From positions 1 to 64,000 of the forward strand of contig JBMNLX010000009.1 in the NCBI GenBank assembly GCA_050953085.1: DNA of 64,000 nt. Direction: 5' to 3'. The notes under the pieces were generated by a model that worked only from the letters and a program-made list of their open reading frames with translations, had not been told where the DNA came from and searched no databases. Both the position numbers and the translations under genes were made by a program. Position 1 is the stretch's first letter. The number at the start of each line of letters is the position of its first letter. Origin of the DNA: UBA3946 sp002385755 (GTDB lineage Bacteria; Bacillota_I; Bacilli_A; ML615J-28; CAG-698). This document shows, one piece after another, positions 59,339 through 64,000 of this stretch.

Positions 59339-61045
59339 ATGAAAATAATTAGGATCTTGTTCGTGATTTTTGTGGCGGTTTTTTTCGCCGGATGCGTGAC
59401 TTTTTCCAATGACGATACTTATTGGTTTGCCGAGTTGGAAGAAGAATTAAATAATTTCAACAAAAGTTTACAACACGCTCAAGAATGTGTTTTTAAAATG
59501 GAAGTCAAGGTTATAAATCAAAAATTCACGCAGACGCTCAAGTCTTCCGTTTCCCCGTTCTATATCGAGTCGACAGTGGATAATGATTTGGAATACCTGA
59601 TTAAAGAGGAAAACGGCCGGGTTTTTCAGTATCGGAACACCCGCAATTGTATCGAGCGGAGATATTTGGGCGAGATGAGCGATATTAACGCCATTCTCGC
59701 AAGCCTCGAATCAGGTTCCGATAAAATATTGATTAGCGAGATAGTAAAAATTGATTTGAATCGCGATAATACCGTGATAAGCAAGCCGGGTTACGAATAT
59801 GTTATAAGCGCAAAATATAATGATTTGGCGGATGAAGAAATCAAGTTAACTTTAAGGGAATTGGTCTCGATTCTCGGGCTGACGACCAAAAGTTTGGAAG
59901 AAGATATCGTGATATCCGTCTTTATCAGGGAGAAATCTTTATATTATACCGTTTCCGCGGAAGCGGTTAGATACAAACGTTTTAATAAGGATTTTGAATT
60001 TCGTGAAACTTACCCCATCAAGATAAGTTTCGATATATCGCTTAAGAAATTTCCCTTTGCCGATTATTTGAGCCCGGACGCTAATTACAGGATATCTAAG
60101 CCGACACGCCCCGAGGAAGTGTTGTTTGAAACGGATATCAGCGAAGGATATGAATTGACTAGCTCGGAGTGCGTTTATGTTTATTTAGAGAAGGGGCCTT
60201 ATCTAATCGACTTCGATAATTACTTAAGGGATGTCAGGGTTACTTTGTTTGGCGATGACAATAAGCGGTTTGGATATAGTTTTCAGGAAGTTGCCGATTA
60301 TAACAATATAATAATCGCGCCGGAAAGCGGGTATTATTATCTAATATTTGAGAAACAAAACAATTATAAAGTAATGCTGTGGATTGTGGAACTGGAATAC
60401 GAGACTTTCGTTGATTTTGACAGGCCGAAGGTTTTGCGGGAAGACAGCGGAAAGATCGAGGGCGAGCATGATATTGAGTATTATGAATACCACTCCGACA
60501 AAAGAAAAGTTATCGCCATCAAAAACACCGGGAGCGAGCCCCTTTATTTGCTCGGAGCGCAAAATAAAGAAATTGGGAAACACGAGGTCAACCCCGGCGA
60601 GTACGTTTATATGGGAATTGATGCGGGGATTAATTGCTTCTACATAGTTAACGCGATTAACCCGTTTGAAGAAAGCAAACCCTATTATTATTCGTTCGCG
60701 GTCGAGGAATATGAATTAGAACATGGATTTTCCAAAGCATCTGACGAGATGAAGCAAATTACCGAAACGTTTTCGGAAGAATACTACGCTGCGGGATTAG
60801 GGTTGCCGGCGATGTATTTAAAGTTGAATGCGGAGAAAAAAGGAACATATCGCTTTGACTGTGATTGCTTGGAACCTTGGATGAGTATAAGATTTCAAAT
60901 TCTCAATGAAGAAGGAGGCATAGTTTCCTCCATGACCCCGGGAGAAACGGCGCTTCTCGGACCGGGGGAGTACGTCATTAAAATTACGAATGATTTACAA
61001 AATGTCGGCATCGGTAAAGTTAAATACGCATATGTTGGCGATTAA
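59339..61045 (+). CDS. large lipoprotein, first of a tandem paralogous pair
   Basis: The 568-residue protein has a lipoprotein signal peptide (lipobox FAGC, Cys19). The mature part has three zones. Residues 20-240 resemble a LolA/LppX-like beta domain by pattern only. Residues 250-350 carry VYVYLEKGPYLIDFDNYL and APESGYYYLIFE. The C-terminal region (about 475-568) contains QITETFSEEYYAAGLGLPA and ends in a beta sandwich (GEYVIKITND) reminiscent of pre-peptidase C-terminal domains. No catalytic site is seen. The gene at 61,125 repeats this plan with clear similarity throughout. Function unknown; surface location. Confidence 0.75.
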   Translation: MKIIRILFVIFVAVFFAGCVTFSNDDTYWFAELEEELNNFNKSLQHAQECVFKMEVKVINQKFTQTLKSSVSPFYIESTVDNDLEYLIKEENGRVFQYRNTRNCIERRYLGEMSDINAILASLESGSDKILISEIVKIDLNRDNTVISKPGYEYVISAKYNDLADEEIKLTLRELVSILGLTTKSLEEDIVISVFIREKSLYYTVSAEAVRYKRFNKDFEFRETYPIKISFDISLKKFPFADYLSPDANYRISKPTRPEEVLFETDISEGYELTSSECVYVYLEKGPYLIDFDNYLRDVRVTLFGDDNKRFGYSFQEVADYNNIIIAPESGYYYLIFEKQNNYKVMLWIVELEYETFVDFDRPKVLREDSGKIEGEHDIEYYEYHSDKRKVIAIKNTGSEPLYLLGAQNKEIGKHEVNPGEYVYMGIDAGINCFYIVNAINPFEESKPYYYSFAVEEYELEHGFSKASDEMKQITETFSEEYYAAGLGLPAMYLKLNAEKKGTYRFDCDCLEPWMSIRFQILNEEGGIVSSMTPGETALLGPGEYVIKITNDLQNVGIGKVKYAYVGD

Positions 61046-61124
61046 TAAATCAAATATAATGCGAGTCATTAAGAAAGAATTATCTTGATAGCACGTGAGA
61101 ATAAAACGAGGGGGGAAGGCCTAT

Positions 61125-62825
61125 ATGAAAACAGTAAGGTTATTATTGGCGGTTTTGATTATCGTGTTTTTAACGTGTTGTTCTTATTCGAAGAGAACTA
61201 ATAAATTGTTCGACAAACTGGAAAAAGACATATGCGAATTTGAAAACAAAATGGAATCCAGCCCATCCTTTACGAAAAGAATAGAAGTATTTTTTGGAGA
61301 CGATAAAGTTTTCCCCGCGCAGACGATTAAGTATGCCAAGGATCCGATGTATATAGAAGTGTTCCGGGATATAAATAATTATCGTTATGTTTTTAAGGAC
61401 GAGGAGGGAAGAGCTTTTCGTTATCATCAACATAGCCCTAACAGGGTCAGACGTTCATATTTGGGCCTTATTGATGATTTCTCAATAGAAGAGATATATG
61501 AAATCAATAATCTGGCGGTTGATTCAATTTTTAAGCGCGAAAAAGACCGAAGCAAATGCGGGATTAGAAAATCTTCCGATATGTATATCGTGAGCTCGAG
61601 GTTTGTGGATTTACTTTATGATGACGACGAGCCTATATTTAAAAGAATCTTTGGGAAAATTGGCAGGCAAATGGAAGAGTGCTTTTCCAATGAGGTTACG
61701 TTATCTTACATCTTTGATGCTCAAACCGCCGCTTTCACATTTTCAGCCAAATTAGCGTCTAAAAAAGAGAGGGATTATACTTCCTTAATCATCAGTTTGA
61801 AATACATAATCGAAGATTTTCCCAGAATCGATTATCTTAGCCTGGATTATAATTTTGACACGGCAACCTGTTTTGAGGAAATCGTGAGAGAAACGGATAT
61901 TACCCAACAATATGTAAAAAAACCCGGCGCGAATTGTTTATACGCGTATTTTGAAAAGGGAATATACGTTCTTAAGTATGACGAGCAATATTTAGATTCT
62001 TTAAAAATAAATCTATTTGATTCAAAGTTTAATGAAATAGTATTTGATTTTCATAAAATAAAAGAGTATAAAAATATTCTAATTATACCGGAGTGCGGCT
62101 ATTATTACCTTGGGCTGGAAAGTAATCAATACGTAAGTATAAATTTTGAAAAAATTAGTTACAAAACCATTGCTGATCTTATCGCCCCGAAGAATGTGGC
62201 GGCGACTAACGCCGGGGAAATTGAAGGGGAGTATGATATCGAAATTTACGAGATTATCGCGGATAAACCTAAAGCAATCTCTCTTCGCAACACCGGGATA
62301 AGGACGATATATTTGATATATCCGCGATTAGGTAAATACGAATTTCACGCGCTTAATAGAAACGCGAAAGTTTACATAAAAGTTGAAAAGGGCGCCAATA
62401 AATTTTATATCGTCAACGAACATCCTCGCGATCCTTCAACCTCCGCCCCGATTTCTTACGAATATTCGTTTATGGTCGAAGAGTTTGAGGAAAACGGCTT
62501 GTCCGAAAATTTTGACGAAATGGAACAAATAACCGAGAAATTCTCGGAAAAATACTATTCCGCGGGATTGGGATTGCCGAGCAAGTATTTGAAGATGATC
62601 GTTGAAGAAGAGGGGACATACCGGATTGATTGCGCGTATAAAGACCAGGCAATGAGATTAGAATTCTACGTCTACGATAAAGACAATAATTTTGTGTCGT
62701 TTTTATCACTACAAAACACCGTGTACCTTAAACAGGGCGTATATGTAATAAAAATTGCGAATAAAAAAGCTGATTTCGGCGTCGGCCGGGTCAAGTATGC
62801 TTTCATTGGCAGCGATAACGATTAA
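61125..62825 (+). CDS. large lipoprotein, second of a tandem paralogous pair
   Basis: The 566-residue protein parallels its neighbour from end to end; for example LYAYFEKGIYVLKYDEQYL, PECGYYYLGLE, QITEKFSEKYYSAGLGLPS and GVYVIKIANK match corresponding blocks. The signal peptide ends FLTCCS, so the lipidated Cys is 18 or 19; a Cys or Thr at -1 is unusual in a lipobox, and lipidation here is less sure. I start at the ATG after GGGGGAAGG; the frame opens ten codons earlier. The gap to the first gene is 79 bp without a terminator, so the pair is probably co-transcribed. Confidence 0.72.
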   Translation: MKTVRLLLAVLIIVFLTCCSYSKRTNKLFDKLEKDICEFENKMESSPSFTKRIEVFFGDDKVFPAQTIKYAKDPMYIEVFRDINNYRYVFKDEEGRAFRYHQHSPNRVRRSYLGLIDDFSIEEIYEINNLAVDSIFKREKDRSKCGIRKSSDMYIVSSRFVDLLYDDDEPIFKRIFGKIGRQMEECFSNEVTLSYIFDAQTAAFTFSAKLASKKERDYTSLIISLKYIIEDFPRIDYLSLDYNFDTATCFEEIVRETDITQQYVKKPGANCLYAYFEKGIYVLKYDEQYLDSLKINLFDSKFNEIVFDFHKIKEYKNILIIPECGYYYLGLESNQYVSINFEKISYKTIADLIAPKNVAATNAGEIEGEYDIEIYEIIADKPKAISLRNTGIRTIYLIYPRLGKYEFHALNRNAKVYIKVEKGANKFYIVNEHPRDPSTSAPISYEYSFMVEEFEENGLSENFDEMEQITEKFSEKYYSAGLGLPSKYLKMIVEEEGTYRIDCAYKDQAMRLEFYVYDKDNNFVSFLSLQNTVYLKQGVYVIKIANKKADFGVGRVKYAFIGSDND

Positions 62826-62894
62826 TATCAATAACGCGCCCGGACTCGCGTCGTGGTTTCCACTTCCATCCGATGATTGGCTGCCGGGATTTCC

Positions 62895-62923
62895 TTGCAA
62901 ACGCAATGGTAATGTGATATAAT
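62895..62923 (+). promoter_or_regulatory. promoter of the SIS-protein gene
   Basis: TTGCAA (62,895-62,900) and TATAAT (62,918-62,923), spacer 17 bp. Confidence 0.7.
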
Positions 62924-62962
62924 ATTCTTGTTTAAAACTAATAGATTAGAGAGGTAATTATC

Positions 62963-64000
62963 TTGAACTACAAAGAGGCAGCCAAGAATTTTATCGAGAA
63001 CGAAAAGCAATTTCATTTGGGGGTCATTCCGACGGAACAGCCCAGTCCGCTGACGAAAAATTTAAGTCAGACGATCGCGAAAGACACGGCCGCGGGATGT
63101 AAAATGATATTGTCCGTTGACGCCAATATCACGAAAGTGGCGGCGGCCGCTTTCGAAACGGAAGAATTTAAAAGCCTGGTTCTAGATATTAAAAAGGCCA
63201 TCGATAACCGGAAAACAATATTGTTTTCCAGCGTCGGAGCTTCCGGCCGGATGGCGATACAATTGGACCAGACATGGCGTTACTTCTGGACTTCGCTTGT
63301 GAACAGGATTCCGGGGAAAAAAGAAGCTTTTATTGAAATCAGTAATTTATCAAACAGTATTATTACCGGCGGCGACCGCGCTTTAGTTCGCTCGGTGGAG
63401 AACTTCGAGGACTACATGACTTTCGGCCGCCAGCAGGTTATCGAGGCGGGGGTTGGTCCCGGCGATTTAGTTATCGGTTTGGCCGAGTGCGGGCTTTCAG
63501 CCAGCATTAACGGTTCGGTTTTAGAGGCCGATGACCGCGGCTGCACCACTTATTATATTTATTGCAATCCAAAAGACATTCTTTGCAAGCATCTGGACCG
63601 CGTCCGGGTCGTGTTTGAAAGAAAGAACTTAAAATTCATCTCCCTTTTTGTAGGGAACATGGCGATCGCCGGCTCGACGAGAATGCAGGTCACGACGGTC
63701 GAACTTCTGGCGGTAGGCGCCGCGATTGAGCTTGCCTGCTGGGAATGGTTAAAGGAAAACTTGACGGCGGAAGAGCTTGAAGCAGTGGGAAGCGGCGTCC
63801 TGGAACCCCAGGAATACGCGCGGGAATTTCAGCGTCTTGTGGACGACCTTTCTTCCGGCGAAGCGCTTGCCGGGCTCGCCCAGGCGGTTGATTACGAAAC
63901 GTCGACTTACAATCAAAACGGGTTGATCACTTATCTCGCTCATGATTATCAACTCGATATTATGACCGACACGACCGAAAGGCAGCCGACTTTCACCCTA
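62963..64000 (+). CDS. MurQ/GCKR-like SIS-domain protein, cut by the window end
   Basis: 346 codons are visible and the frame is open at base 64,000. The start is TTG after AGAGAGG. The protein follows the MurQ layout: FSSVGASGRMAI (sugar-phosphate loop, about residue 93), NSIITGGDRALVRSVENFED (about 130-149), PGDLVIGLAECGLSASING (about 168-186), YYIYCNPKD, and NMAIAGSTRMQVTTVELLA (about 233-251). MurQ hydrolyses the lactyl ether of MurNAc 6-phosphate. MurQ has about 300 residues and has normally ended by here, whereas this protein continues (DIMTDTTERQPTF). That suggests the longer two-SIS GCKR-like branch, so MurQ activity is not assured. Confidence 0.75.
   Translation, partial: MNYKEAAKNFIENEKQFHLGVIPTEQPSPLTKNLSQTIAKDTAAGCKMILSVDANITKVAAAAFETEEFKSLVLDIKKAIDNRKTILFSSVGASGRMAIQLDQTWRYFWTSLVNRIPGKKEAFIEISNLSNSIITGGDRALVRSVENFEDYMTFGRQQVIEAGVGPGDLVIGLAECGLSASINGSVLEADDRGCTTYYIYCNPKDILCKHLDRVRVVFERKNLKFISLFVGNMAIAGSTRMQVTTVELLAVGAAIELACWEWLKENLTAEELEAVGSGVLEPQEYAREFQRLVDDLSSGEALAGLAQAVDYETSTYNQNGLITYLAHDYQLDIMTDTTERQPTFTL

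Overview
The window looks like a chromosome segment from a Bacillota (Firmicutes) bacterium of class Bacilli, probably on a branch near Erysipelotrichia/Mollicutes relatives. The evidence is WhiA, the block lgt-trxB-whiA downstream of uvrA, the t6A cluster tsaE-tsaB-rimI-tsaD in Bacillus order, acpS next to a YdcC-like lipoprotein, pgi next to a YugI-type S1 protein, many Gly-Gly-spaced Shine-Dalgarno sites and sigma-A promoters, and a PotA with a long insertion of the kind I know from mycoplasmas. TGA is used as a stop and TGG as Trp, so this is not a mycoplasma code. Homologues of three Bacillus/Clostridium sporulation genes (yunB, cwlD, ydcC/gerS) suggest spore formation or a sporulating ancestor. 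Placement is inference from gene content, not from a phylogeny.

Bases 1 to about 11,250 are an accessory region. It starts with an ISLre2-family element that abuts a tRNA-Leu(UAG). A 151-bp perfect copy of that tRNA with its promoter recurs at 11,096-11,246. The 9.3 kb between the copies is visibly more AT-rich than the rest and holds IS21, IS1634-like and IS481-like elements, two orphan lipoprotein genes, and several families of short repeats, including a 21-bp-period iteron-like repeat at three places.

From 11.3 kb to the end the gene order is dense and mostly on the plus strand. In order: tRNA-Arg, methylglyoxal synthase, a PAS/degenerate-GGDEF membrane protein and ispD-ispF (11-15 kb); CBS protein, yunB, NifU-like, S1 protein, pgi, thioredoxin-like lipoprotein, cwlD and the t6A operon (15-22 kb); a surface lipoprotein, then an unusual set of two membrane proteins, a 1062-residue coiled-coil protein and a B3/4 protein, with glnS and pcrA behind (22-34 kb); an acyltransferase with a zinc ribbon, a GltS-like transporter, ligA and uvrA (34-42 kb); VanZ-like protein, lgt, trxB, whiA, XRE regulator, acpS and YdcC-like lipoprotein (42-48 kb); tRNA-Ser/Glu and the potABCD polyamine operon, an ABC-2 exporter, tRNA-Trp/His/Thr (48-56 kb); a nuclease-helicase fusion, a SHOCT protein, a Nudix hydrolase, a tandem pair of paralogous lipoproteins, and the start of a MurQ/GCKR-like SIS protein cut by the window end.

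Themes that link the genes: envelope and lipoprotein biology (eight predicted lipoproteins, plus an Lgt whose own N-terminus carries a lipobox), DNA repair (pcrA, ligA, uvrA, DinG-like helicase), translation (t6A, glnS, seven different tRNAs) and central/isoprenoid metabolism. The least explained parts are the coiled-coil cluster at 23.6-30.2 kb, the lipobox-bearing Lgt, the PotA insertion and the iteron-like repeats in the island. No CRISPR array, rRNA or recognisable riboswitch was seen.
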